From assembly GCA_003427395.1 (NCBI GenBank), contig BFEA01000117.1:2575276-2605977 (forward strand): a stretch of 30,702 nucleotides of DNA, in the 5' to 3' direction. This DNA is from Chara braunii (Eukaryota; Streptophyta; Charophyceae; Charales; Characeae). The notes beneath the pieces were generated by a model. The model had not been told where the DNA came from. It did no database searches and saw nothing but the letters and a program-made list of their open reading frames with translations. The position numbers and the translations under genes were made by a program. This document shows, piece after piece, positions 19,767 to 29,156 of the stretch; position 1 is the first letter of the stretch, and each line of letters starts with the position of its first letter.

Positions 19767-20136
19767 ACCTGATGGCTGGCTCTCCATCCTCCTTGCTCCT
19801 TCCTTGCTGGCTGCGCTTCCTGGCTGACTACTCGCTGCTTCCTCGTTGGCTGGGTTCGGGCGGTAGTGACAACGGGTGCGGGCACGAATTCCAGAAGGCT
19901 GATTCAAACTGGCGCCCGCCTTCCGCCTGCCACCGTGATTCGAACGGGAGAGTACAGATCTGAGTCCTTCAGACGGTGTCCATTAGCTCTCTGAAACACC
20001 AAAGAATGGGAAAAGTATTTTTGGGGGCCGCCCAGGATCCGGAAAATGTCCTGGGTGCCCCCCCCTTTTTTTTTCTTTTTTTTTTTCCATTTTTCGCTTG
20101 CGAAAGGGTTCCGGACATCCAGCGTTGGACACCGGA

Positions 20137-20182
20137 GCAGTCCATTTTGTTCGAGACTAGCAGTCCATTTTGTTCGAGACTG
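20137..20182. repeat. 23 bp tandem duplication
   Basis: GCAGTCCATTTTGTTCGAGA occurs at 20137 and 20160 as two 23 bp units differing only at their last base. The surrounding 19790-20460 has a C/T homopolymer-rich stretch at 20060-20090 and no recognised gene. Confidence 0.93.
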
Positions 20183-20463
20183 TCCACACGGCGGTCAGGA
20201 GGTCCGGCCGATTACCATAGTTTGAATGCGCACGCGGAGAATGGAATGCCCCCGAATGAGAATGCGAGTTCGGCGTGTTCAAACGGGAAAATAGTCGTAT
20301 TTCAATAATCTTGCATGCAAACGCCACCAAATACCAGCAGAGAATGATCAACGAAGTTCCCAAACATGCACAAGTAAAGAATACCAAAGGGGCAACCAAT
20401 TTGTTTTATTACAAAAATTTACAAATGTCCAGCAACCAGCGAGTTCAATATGTTTCTCGCCAA

Positions 20464-20519
20464 TCTTTCTCTCTCTCTCTCTCATTTGTGTACACTCTCA
20501 CTCTCTCTTGCTGCCTCAC

Positions 20520-20589
<70 letters not shown>

Positions 20590-20600
20590 NNNNNNNNNNN

Positions 20601-20689
<89 letters not shown>
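20464..20689. repeat. Very long CT microsatellite with assembly gap
   Basis: CT repeats begin near 20464, are interrupted at 20485-20520, and run almost purely from 20521 to 20689 except for ten N at 20590-20599. The N run marks unresolved sequence, so the true length is unknown. Confidence 0.97.
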
Positions 20690-20691
<2 letters not shown>

Positions 20692-21600
20692 TTCTACTTG
20701 CTCTCTAGTCTGGATCAATCCCTGAATACCCCTGCCTCCTCTGTCTCCAGCGGCTATGGCTGCCTACTGCTTCCTCAACCCAGCAGCTATGGCCGCCTTC
20801 TTCCTCGGTGCCACCAGCTTGCTTCACGTCGTCCTCGTTGTCACCTTAGAACACAGGGTCACGATGGTTGCACAAGCAGCACAGTGCTTCCGCAACATGC
20901 AACTCTGAATGCCTCGTCAAGGCACTGTACCTGCTTATATAGTTGCATGGACTGGGTTGTTCACCTAGGACTGGTACCGGGCGCTTTGGCCTGTGTGCAG
21001 TGTGCTGCGGTTTTCCACGGTACTGGTACCTTCCGGAAGATCCTTGCTTGGCTGGAGCAAGGTTGGACTTTCGACTTCTGGACCTTTCTGTTGGTACGAG
21101 GCCCAACCAGTACAACTTGACTTCTGGACTATTCTATTCAGTACCAGCCTACCAGGCCCAACAAGTGACAACTTGACTTCTGGATTTTTCTTGACCTGGG
21201 CCTACCACATTTTGAAACTGGACCCTGCTGACTTTAATTGGATTGGACCTCTGACTTGGACTGGAACCTTCTGGACTGGGCTCCTGCCCCTCAAGTATTT
21301 TGACATTTTTCCTGTGAGGGTCGTGAGGCCCCCAAGTCTTCGAGTTTGGCCTGGGCCTAAGGGCTCAAGATTTTCTGAGACCCGACTGGACCTGGCTAAT
21401 AGTCACCTGAATCCTTTCAGTATACTATGTAGCATATACAATATAGCCCAAAACTTATTTCCACCTGTGTGCCAGACAGCTCAAAGCAAGATGCAAGAAA
21501 TGGGGAGTAAGATGATCCACTCTGTCGACCCCAATAAGAAGCTTGGCTGTGCCCTCATCTCGCCATTACCAGCTAGCGAGCAAATGGTTCCGCCTCTTGC
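20690..21600. other. Possible LTR-like intergenic DNA
   Basis: The region has a TATATAG word at 20936-20942 and repeated phrases (CAGCTATGGC/CGGCTATGGC at 20750-20795). A ~55 bp period is marked by ACTTGACTTCTGGA at about 21114 and 21171, and GGCCCAAC starts at 21100 and 21155. The phrase style resembles the LTRs elsewhere in the window, but I could not align it to them and found no PBS or coding domain. Confidence 0.35.
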
Positions 21601-21688
21601 ATGATTTGAGAATGGTAATAATAAGTTGACAAATTAATTGGCAACAGTGCTGGCAAAAGGAGACATCCAACTCTGTAACACATCTGCC

Positions 21689-21764
21689 TACAGCCTAGTC
21701 TATGCCTAGGACCTACTAGACTATGGAGCCACTTGCTTGGGTTCAAAGTCCAGCGGCTGTACCA
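21689..21764 (+). repeat. tRNA-like module 1
   Basis: TACAGCC at 21689-21695 is complementary to GGCTGTA at 21755-21761, giving a 7 bp acceptor-like stem about 72 nt apart, followed by CCA. Between them GGTTCAAAGTCC at 21740-21751 matches the box B/T-loop consensus. No anticodon stem forms, so it is not a functional tRNA gene; it may be a tRNA pseudogene or SINE head. Confidence 0.35.
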
Positions 21765-22053
21765 TGATTGAAAACTGAATTCCTACTGGCCAGGGATCGA
21801 ATGCTGATGATGAAATGACGAAAACGGTGCCATAGATGGGGTGAGTCCAACACTCTTGACCTCGAACTGATACCCATAATCTTTGGGTAGCCGTGTATAT
21901 GCACCTTTGTGACTTAGTCCTTTGAACTATTTTTGTGCTTATCCAATACGTTTGAGTTACAAATTATGATTCCTTTCCTGCTAGGAGATTGAATTATCCG
22001 AGCCTTGTGCACAGACTGTCAACATGTGCCCCAGATCACCATGTTCATGCATG

Positions 22054-22105
22054 TGGCTAGTTGACCCCTGTAACTGTTGATTGTCAAGTCATGAGTTCAA
22101 ACTCC
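22054..22105 (+). repeat. tRNA-like module 2
   Basis: TGGCTAGTTGACC at 22054 resembles box A and GAGTTCAAACTCC at 22093-22105 resembles box B with a self-complementary stem. Their spacing (about 52 nt overall) is that of a tRNA gene. Acceptor-stem pairing is poor, so a SINE-like remnant is more likely than a tRNA gene. Confidence 0.35.
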
Positions 22106-22549
22106 AATGATCCAATCCTTGTGTTTAGCAATGTCCACATTCTAATGTCAAGGGTGTCCCTGCCTTTTCTCTTCCATCATTTCTGCATGAAAAGAACAAA
22201 AAGTTGAAAAAGATGAATCATCTTAACTACGTGATTTCCTCAGAGATAAATATGGGAAAATAAAATATGGGAAAGGTTCTTACACTCTGGAACAGGCACC
22301 AAGGATCGTTCGTTCGTTTGTCTCTCTTGTCCTCCCCTTTTCACCTTTCCTTTCCCTGAAGCTTTTTCTGGTTTGAATTGCGGTTGAATTTGAAATCCTG
22401 TCTTAGTAGCTTTTCTGTTCTTGTTTTCCCAATTCTTTTACAACAGCTTATTTTACAGATTCACCAAGCTGGATTTGGGGTTTTAAATTTAAGGTTTGGC
22501 ACAGATCGCAGAAAACAAAATTAAATGGCACTGAGAGGCCAAAATTTTA

Positions 22550-24106
22550 ATGACTATGGCAAGTGCAGGTACGTGGAGGCTTGAAAATGCGACTGTGACA
22601 GCTCTGCGGCTTGATGGCATAGCTGTGGCTGAGGAAGTCGCAAGTAGCTCAAGTGGGGCCATGATGGAATCCCACCTGCTACAGAGTAACTCTGTGGGCA
22701 AAGCTGAACCCAGAGAGACTGAAGATTTGCCTTTCAGGTCTCAGCGACGAGGTCCTCCAGAGAGGGATATGATGTATCCCACTGCCATGCCCAAGGATGA
22801 TTGCAGGGAAGGTACTTGCAAGACGCTTGAAGCGCAAGAACAGCATCATGGAACGAATGGATACAGAGATGGGGAGGGCGGTAGGCACAAGAGCAATGAG
22901 GGAAAAGGGAGAGCAACAGGTGAAGATCCACTGAGTCTGGAGGATCTGTGTCATGGTGCTCCTCTTTCGGGGTTCCAGTACTGTTTCCAAACCAATGGTG
23001 ACCTCATTGGCGATGGTGGGAATCTTGGGGCATTGGAAATCCGGCCATTTGCAGTGACCCGATGGGCTAGTTCGGGTGATTACGGTTGGGAGGATTTGGT
23101 TGGTGGCTCGCAGAGGGTGAAATTGTTGGGAAAGCAAGGACCAGATAAGGTGGAAGCTGCACGAGCTCTTGGAATAGCCGAGTATGAGAGGCTGAAGCTA
23201 TGCTTGTTGCAGGCCACAACAGGTCTAGTTGTGGGGGGGAGTCTGCTTAGCTGGGTAATTTATGGTGCAGCGGTTGGGGAGGCATTTGCTGCAGGAGGTG
23301 GTGTAGGCTTGCTGTATTTGCTGCTGCTTCAGTGGTCCGTGGACTCAATTGCTGGCGGGACGCCCATCATGCCAGGTGGACAAATTGATACTCTAGGGTA
23401 TAAGATGACAAGCGGGGAAGATGGCGATGGACATAATGGCAACTCATCAGCAGTGTCGGGAGGACAGCTTCTGGCAAGGAGTGGCATGCCAACCTTGCCC
23501 ACAAACTTGCTGCGGAACTCCGGGGGCGGAACGAGAGAGCGAGAGGCTGAATATGTCCTAGGGACGACAGTCAAGTCAAATCTGTTGGGAGTTGATGAAA
23601 ATGAAGACACCCAGGTCCCCAGAGAGAGCAGATTGGCTACAGAAATGCACACAGAAGCACTTGGAGTTTTTGATCAAATGATTGAAGCAGGTGTTGATAA
23701 AAAGTCTGAAGCAGGAAGACTTGATGCTGTGAGGGGAAAAGAGGAGGTAATGAGTTTGCGGGGACTTGAAGATGTTTGGGTCAGTATTCTGAAGGTGATG
23801 CCCTTCTCAACGGGTGCAGTTGAGCCAAAAAAGAGAAAAGATACCAAGGGAAGTGTGGTTGAGCCAGAAGGAAGAAGAGATGCCAAAAGTGGATGGCGCC
23901 TGGTCCCCAAAACACCTGGAGTTCGTCTGACACTCGTCGTAAGCGCATTCATCTTGCTTTTACGAGTCGTTGGCGAGGTAGGATCTGAGGATTCCATCCT
24001 GGTCCCTTCGCAGCTCCTTGGCGCAGGATGTGGCTTCTTCATGTACAAAGTCGCTATCACAATTGCAGCAATTCAGAAGTCAAAGGCTGACGGCCGTCGG
24101 AGTTGA
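22550..24106 (+). CDS. AtpI/CGL160-like membrane protein, probably plastid
   Basis: This 518-residue open frame has a soluble N-terminal part (1-210), a membrane hairpin at about 215-262 (YERLKLCLLQATTGLV to LLYLLLLQWSVDSI), a hydrophilic 268-455 and a second membrane pair at about 460-508 (LTLVVSAFILLLRVVGEV and LLGAGCGFFMYKVAITIAAI). The YxxLK start, the SVDS after the second helix and the GFFxYK(V/A)A near the C-terminus match my recollection of CGL160, the thylakoid protein related to bacterial AtpI that helps assemble the CF1-CFo ATP synthase. The middle loop is far longer than in plant CGL160 and contains two VEP-(K/R)-rich copies. A stop at 22532 precedes the ATG; a better-context ATG is at 22556. 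No clear transit peptide is visible, so an upstream exon is possible. The family assignment is by motif only. Confidence 0.6.
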   Translation: MTMASAGTWRLENATVTALRLDGIAVAEEVASSSSGAMMESHLLQSNSVGKAEPRETEDLPFRSQRRGPPERDMMYPTAMPKDDCREGTCKTLEAQEQHHGTNGYRDGEGGRHKSNEGKGRATGEDPLSLEDLCHGAPLSGFQYCFQTNGDLIGDGGNLGALEIRPFAVTRWASSGDYGWEDLVGGSQRVKLLGKQGPDKVEAARALGIAEYERLKLCLLQATTGLVVGGSLLSWVIYGAAVGEAFAAGGGVGLLYLLLLQWSVDSIAGGTPIMPGGQIDTLGYKMTSGEDGDGHNGNSSAVSGGQLLARSGMPTLPTNLLRNSGGGTREREAEYVLGTTVKSNLLGVDENEDTQVPRESRLATEMHTEALGVFDQMIEAGVDKKSEAGRLDAVRGKEEVMSLRGLEDVWVSILKVMPFSTGAVEPKKRKDTKGSVVEPEGRRDAKSGWRLVPKTPGVRLTLVVSAFILLLRVVGEVGSEDSILVPSQLLGAGCGFFMYKVAITIAAIQKSKADGRRS

Positions 24107-24798
24107 AGAGAGTGATGATGATTTGCCAGGTGTTGAGTTCCCATTCCTTTTCTTGTCAACGATGACCATCTTGTGACAGTTTCATACTTGTTTGTTTTTG
24201 TATCAATGTAAATATGCTGATGTACATAATAAGTTTAGAAGCAACGTTGATGTTTGGCCTTTCGAGAAAGGGAGAGAATTGTTGATGACATCTTCGCAGT
24301 GAAAACTCAAGCCGGTGTGGTCCACCTTCATCAGATGCCAGCATCTGCCTTTTGTCTTCATACTTGTCTCACCAGTTGCCACAATTGGCAACGTTTGAAA
24401 CACCACCCCATCTCTCTGTGCTCTTCCTGTTCTTATTCCGGTGTGCATTTCACCCTTTTAGCCAAGATAGCTTGTATACATTCATAAGCGGTGTGTGTTG
24501 TGTTAGAGGGAAGACGTTAGCCTCCACTTGGGCTCCACAGTGTTTTGGTTATTTCAATATTTTCTAGATTGCTGGGTCATGTGGGTCTGGTCCGGATTCG
24601 GCAGGATGAGTCCAGACAACCCTGCACATCAATCTGGTTAGAAAGGGCATACATAGTTGCTTTGAGGCAATTGGACTTGAACTGATCAGCCTCTGATTGC
24701 AGCTTGCCAGAAACGGGATATGACCTTGAACTGCTCTGGGACCTATGACCTTCTCGTTCCTAACTCCTAACGTTATTGTATTTGTCTGATTTGGTTAC
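24107..24798. other. 3' flank of the AtpI/CGL160-like gene
   Basis: A TGTAAAT word at 24207-24213 and AATAAG at 24227-24232 lie about 100-120 bp after the stop and may belong to the 3' end signal. No other gene is seen. Short frames up to 81 codons on both strands are not recognised. Confidence 0.4.
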
Positions 24799-24887
24799 AT
24801 GTTTTCGAGGGCTATTGGTCCTCCCCGTCGACAGGAGAGTGATCATGTTTTTTGAGGGCTATTGGTCCTCCCCGTAGACAGGAGAGG
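24799..24887. repeat. 45 bp tandem duplication
   Basis: CATGTTTTCGAGGGCTATTG begins at 24799 and a near-identical unit (CATGTTTTTTGAGGGC) begins at 24844. Both continue through GGTCCTCCCCGT and GACAGGAGAG. Confidence 0.92.
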
Positions 24888-26170
24888 ACTGGTAGGCCAT
24901 GGCAGCATGCGGCCTAGGGTAAGATCTAGTCAGTCCAGGGATTGGGCCCAGCCAAACCGGAAATCTTTCGGAAGGCGGCGCCCACTGGCTGAAAACAAGA
25001 CCAACCGAAGTACTTCAGGAAGGTCACAGAAAGTCAATGGTGTCTTGCTCAGATGGAGTTTGACGAACAGAACTGCTAGCACTTGTAGTGAACTGTGCTA
25101 GCGGGACGAAGGAGTGGCTTCAGCCGACAGGTAGCACCAGCGAGGACTGGGCTGTGAGAGAAGACCAAGGCCAGCACCATGGCAGCTTGGCCACCAAGAA
25201 CAAGGCCAGCCCCATAGAAGGGTGGGGGCTAAAGAAGAAAGTGGACACCATAGCTGTGTGGTGCCAAAGAGGAATAAGCTGGTGCTAAACTTGAAGAATC
25301 CTTGAAAAAGAGGAAATAGTGGAGAAGGGAAGAGTTGGCGGATACTTACCTTGTGCTCAGCAGGGAGAGCTCCAGCAGGGTTATACTCTTGAAGTGGTAA
25401 TCGGCATGAGTGAAAGCGGCAATACGTCAGCTTTCAAAACAAAAACTGAATTGGAATTAATCGCTGGAGTAAAAGGATTCAAACATTTGCATGTCGGTAT
25501 CAAAAACCGATGCCTTTCCACTTGGCTTGCAATCAGACTCACTTTCATTTCCACTTCGCACTCATGCAAACAGATGGTGAATCACACTGGCGCACAGCGC
25601 CCACTCAAAGCTCGAAGATATGAAAGTCGAAAACACAGTTCAGATACAATCTCACTTCAACAGGCTATGGCGCATCAGCGCCTGTACATCCCAACTCTCG
25701 TCTCTGTTCAGCACCACTGTTCGCACGCACTCAACTCTGGATCACCCTGGATATCCCACACACGCACACACTCACACACACTCCACTAACACCAGCTATG
25801 GCCGCCGTGGCAGCCAGCTACTACTAACTATGGCACACGGTCTTCCTCACGGCCCACTTCCACTTCGGGCGACTGCAGACCACCTCGCACAAGACGCTGT
25901 GGCAACGCTTCCGCATGGCTTACGCAGCAATGAATGAATGGTCGGACGCTGCCTCTTGACTTCTGGAAGCCGGGTCCGCCTCTTTCCACCGTGTCCGTGG
26001 TGCACACAGTCCCACAAGGTACTTGCTAACTGGACCAAGTGAGACTGGGACTGGGTACCGCTGAATCAACATGGGTGGACTCACCACTTGCCCACTTTCC
26101 TCTGGCCAAATGTAAGAATTCTCGAATGGCCACTTCCAGACCTTCCGGAAGTCCGTAGACTTGGCCTTCC
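24888..26170. other. Intergenic DNA, possibly retroelement-derived
   Basis: Phrases such as CAGCTATGGC, GCACACAC and CCTTCCGGA recur as in the LTR-rich parts of the window. This position, just 3' of chromovirus element 3, is where its 3' LTR should lie. I could not find matching TG/CA ends or a polypurine tract. No gene is recognised; frames of 60-156 codons are low-complexity or unfamiliar. Confidence 0.4.
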
Positions 26171-26175
26171 GGATT

Positions 26176-26268
26176 TGTAGCAGCTACGACCCTGACCGTT
26201 CAGGACTGTAGCAGCTACGACCTTGACCTTTCAGAACTACCACAGCTACGACCTCTACTACAGACTTG
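26176..26268. repeat. Three 31 bp tandem repeats
   Basis: TGTAGCAGCTACGACC begins at 26176 and 26207, and a diverged copy (TACCACAGCTACGACC) begins at 26238. Each unit carries the short palindrome GTAGCAGCTAC or its variant. Confidence 0.88.
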
Positions 26269-26350
26269 ACCCCTATGCGACAGACCTACGGTTCAAGACC
26301 CGATGGCTACACTGGCCTGCGACAGACAACAAATTACGCCTAAGACACAG

Positions 26351-26410
26351 GTTATGGGTTCAAACACACGGGGTACTGTACACAGGTGAGCGGAGTCTAG
26401 GGATCGAGCC
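26351..26410 (+). repeat. tRNA-like module 3
   Basis: GGGTTCAAACACACGGGGTA at 26356 is followed 43 nt later by AGGGATCGAGCC at 26399. Module 1 (21739 and 21792) has the same two words, GGGTTCAAA and AGGGATCGA, 53 nt apart. Two sites sharing this order suggests a dispersed repeat family with a tRNA T-arm-like core. Confidence 0.3.
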
Positions 26411-26490
26411 TTGGGATCTGCATCTGCTACTGCGAAGGTGAGAACCGTTTTACTCCCGCCGGCCTAAATTCGAGGTCCTCCGAGAATATG

Positions 26491-26784
26491 TCAGTCCAAG
26501 GCAGGACCTTTGCCCTTCTTATCTCTTTCGTAGGCTCGGACTATGCCGGGAGCTGTTTCTAGAAGTTCAGTTCTGGTAAACCAGCGGTCGTCCTCTGGTT
26601 CCTGATACGCAAATCGAACCTTATACTGTTTCTGTGGACGACCTCTACCTCTTGTTCTAAACATTTCTTCATCTACAATGCCCTCAATGTCATACCTTCC
26701 ATCCATGTCCGGAGGGATCGTGGATCTTCTCGATGGAAACTGTTGACTTGTGACACACGGGAGCAACTTTGACGCATGAGACAC
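26491..26784 (-). pseudogene. Chromodomain-like C-terminal tail of element 3 integrase
   Basis: The 97-codon frame reads YDIEGIVDEEMFRTRGRGRP, then KQYKVRFAYQEPEDDRWFT and ELLETAPGIVRAYER. This follows the chromodomain layout seen at the end of chromovirus integrases: Y-x-(V/I)-E-x-I, a variable Arg-rich loop, Y-x-V-(K/R)-(W/F), an acidic turn with Trp, and a final helix. Chromodomains steer integration toward marked chromatin. The aromatic cage looks reduced, because the usual W in V-K-W is F here. The frame ends in KKGKGPALD at the likely C-terminus. Confidence 0.8.
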
Positions 26785-26982
26785 AGGGTACGTGTGGAGG
26801 TGTGCTGGGATCTTTATCTCGTAGGATGGTCCATCCTCTCCACCCTGAACTTCTAGAACTGGCCACGGTCCTTTGAATGCTGGCAGTAACTTCTGCGAAA
26901 TGTTTTCCTCAGGAGCAAACTTGGACTTGACCCAGATTAGGTCGCCTACTTGAAACTGTGACGGGCGACGGTGCTTGTTAGC

Positions 26983-27911
26983 CTATTCTATCATTCTATG
27001 TTGGGCCTTCATGAGGTCCTCAACAATGGTAGCTAACTCCTCGTGCTGTATCGCAAACTCCCCAGTACCGGGCAGTAGCCTATGAATCTGGTCTCGGTTA
27101 AGTCCTTCAAACGGTCTGCGCGGCCTAAAGGACTTATGCAGCTTATTGGGAGTACGGCAAGTCACTCGGTGCACGCTGTCGTTATATGCACTGGCTACCT
27201 TGGGCAACATTTCATTCTAGTTAATTTGATCTGGTCTAATATACATGCACAAAACTTGTTGCAGGATCTAATTCATCTGCTCGGTCTGATCGTTAGTCTC
27301 TGGATGACGGTCAAACGACATTAACAACTTTGACCCGTATACTCTCATTAACTCCTGTCAGTTCTGACTTGTAAACTGGGTGTCCCTATCACTAACTATG
27401 GACAATGGGATTCCATGATCACTAACCCAAAAGTCAAAAAACTTCTGAATTACTAACTCTGTACGGGCTTCTGTGGGTAAGGGAACAAAAACAACATACT
27501 TGCTAAATCTATCCACTATTACCATGACTTGGCTTTTTCCATGCCGACTTTTGACACTAGCATCCATGAAATCAATGGATACCAAATCTCCAGGCTGGTC
27601 AGTCGAAGAACACCTAGAGGGGCACGCGTAGTTGTCTTATTCCTTTGACAGACTTTGCAACTGCGAACGTACTCTATGCAGTCGGCTTTCATCCTATACA
27701 CATGCATCAGAAACGGAAATGACCCTCTGTGTCGTGGCATTCCCCTAGGATCAAACTACGGATCTCCTCATTATTAAGAACGCACAGACGGTCTACTACA
27801 TTGGTCTTCTCGAAAAGTAATCCCTCTATAGTGCGGTAATCTGGTTCAGTCTTTGGGGTTTCCTTAACCTTCTTGAGGAGGTCACTATAGATAGGGTCAT
27901 GCGCATATGTC
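26983..27911 (-). pseudogene. Integrase core of element 3
   Basis: Upstream, ECHDTEGHFRF supplies the two His of the HHCC module in one frame, and VRSCKVCQRNKTTTRAP the two Cys in another. The core follows: SIDFMDASVKSRHGKSQVMV with the first Asp, VSDRDTQFTS with the second, and RHPETNDQTEQMN with the catalytic Glu at about 27255-27320. Two stops follow, at about 27268 and 27220, then AYNDSVHRVTCRTPNKL continues to 26983. The DDE residues are all present, but the frame is broken at least four times. Confidence 0.9.
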
Positions 27912-29156
27912 TGTTATGACCCTGGCCAATTTCGAGATACACATCCACCGGAAAGTACAATGCCATCCAATTGCAGAAATAAATAAATAAACTTGAGAGG
28001 AGAGAGAGAGGATTAGAAGAAGAAGAAGAGGTAAGAAAGAAGAAGATGTACACCAACAGAGACAATGACAAGACTCTTCTTCTTCGCCCAACAATCTCCT
28101 CCCCCTTATCTCTGCCTTCTCTTATTCATACATAAATAATAATACAATGTTGAATGACTGATCCAGAATCAATGTCCGAGTCCCTCTTCTACTGCAGGTA
28201 TCACTTGAGGTCCACCATAGCCATGACCGCCTCCCCATTCTTCACTCTCATAGGTCGAGGCTATGGCGGACTACTAGGCCTTGCCCAGATGACCAAAGGA
28301 CAACCCAAAGCAGCTATGGCTGCTCTAGCTCAGGCCGCCATGCCTGCCCTGCCTTGAAGCTTCTTGGTGTGGCTCTCCCCGGTTGGGGACTCCTTGCTGC
28401 AGCGCCCACCAAGGTGATGAAGATGGCTGCCACCATAGCCAGCTAAGTACCCCTAGCTCGTGTCCTTCTCCTTCCTCCCCAGCTGCGCTGCTCCAGCCAG
28501 CACTCCACCAGTGTGTCGCCAAACTTGCACACCGAAAAAGAGGCCGGACTCTCCGCCCGACCAGAAGATATAGCGGTCTGCTTTGCCTCTTGGGTGGGGA
28601 CTTCCAGGCCGCTCGGCCTCCCAAGCAGCCGGTTCCTCCTCTCTTTCGGAGGGAAACATCATTGCGGACTCTGATATTGCCCGTACAGGCCCTAGACCCA
28701 GACTGGTTGGACTGATATCCGCCTAGACCTAACCTAGAACTATTTGGCCTCTAAAAATGCCACTTTTGTCTTCTTCTGCTCGGCCTCCGGTATCTGCACA
28801 TCTACCCCTTCCAGGTGCGGTACCGTCCTACCCACTAGAGTGTTTTTCCCCGCTGCAACCCCTCAGTGTCACGACCACAGGTAAGTACCGGCCCTGAGGG
28901 CCCAACGAACGAGCAAGTGCCCAGACGGGCCACACACATACTCATACCAACCAACACTCAGAAAGGCACGGTCACACACACACCCAAGCCAACCAACACT
29001 CAGACAGGCATGGTCACACACACATTCAAGCCATCCAGCACTCAGACAGACATGCAGTCCAGCAAGCGGGCACATACAAACTTAGTAGCAAGCGGGAAAC
29101 TCAACGGGGCATTCAGTGTATGGGCAAAACTCATAAATCAGTTGTGTTTCAGTCCA
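27912..29156 (-). mobile_element. LTR copy B, same family as the LTR at 13354
   Basis: TGTTATGACCCTGGCCAATTT at 27912 parallels TGTTACAATCCTGGCCAATTT at 13354. Homology runs in the same order through GAAGATGTACACCA, CAATGTCCGA, GGTCCACCATAGCCATG, CAGGCCGCCATGCCTG, GAAGATATAG, AGGCCCTAGAC, GGTAAGTACCGGCCC and CAAAACTCA to TCAGTCCA at 29156. No PBS adjoins its left end; instead the integrase of element 3 does, so it is a solo LTR or a rearranged end. No clean 5 bp target duplication is visible (ATGT occurs near both ends but is off-register). Confidence 0.85.
28931..29057. repeat. Three 42 bp tandem repeats inside LTR copy B
   Basis: CACACACATACTCATACC begins a 42 bp unit at 28931 that recurs at 28973 and 29015, each containing CAACACTCAGA or CAGCACTCAGA and ending in GGCACGGT, GGCATGGT or ACATGCAG. 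LTR copy A has only one equivalent unit (about 14624-14670), so this is a copy-B-specific expansion. Confidence 0.88.

Larger units (their letters stand above)
26491..27911 (-). mobile_element. Ty3/gypsy chromovirus (element 3), integrase end only
   Basis: The minus strand encodes integrase from its zinc-binding part to a chromodomain-like tail. RT, RNase H and Gag are missing because the sequence is cut at 27911 by an LTR of a different family. Several stops and frameshifts show that it is dead. Its integrase core differs from that of element 1 (for example DFMDASVKSRHGKSQ versus DFTDMGKESTNGYSQ), so it is a third family. Confidence 0.85.

Noticed and set aside
20275-21120. 281-codon plus-strand ORF
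   Set aside because: Most of it is Ser-Leu repeats from the CT microsatellite, and it crosses the N gap.
22679-23137. Minus-strand frames opposite the AtpI/CGL160-like gene
   Set aside because: They are shadows of the plus-strand coding sequence with no independent motifs.
25340-25400. ATACTTACCT at about 25340 as the 5' end of a U1 snRNA gene
   Set aside because: Only the ten-base 5' word matches. The following stem-loop I sequence and an Sm site are absent, so chance is the better explanation.
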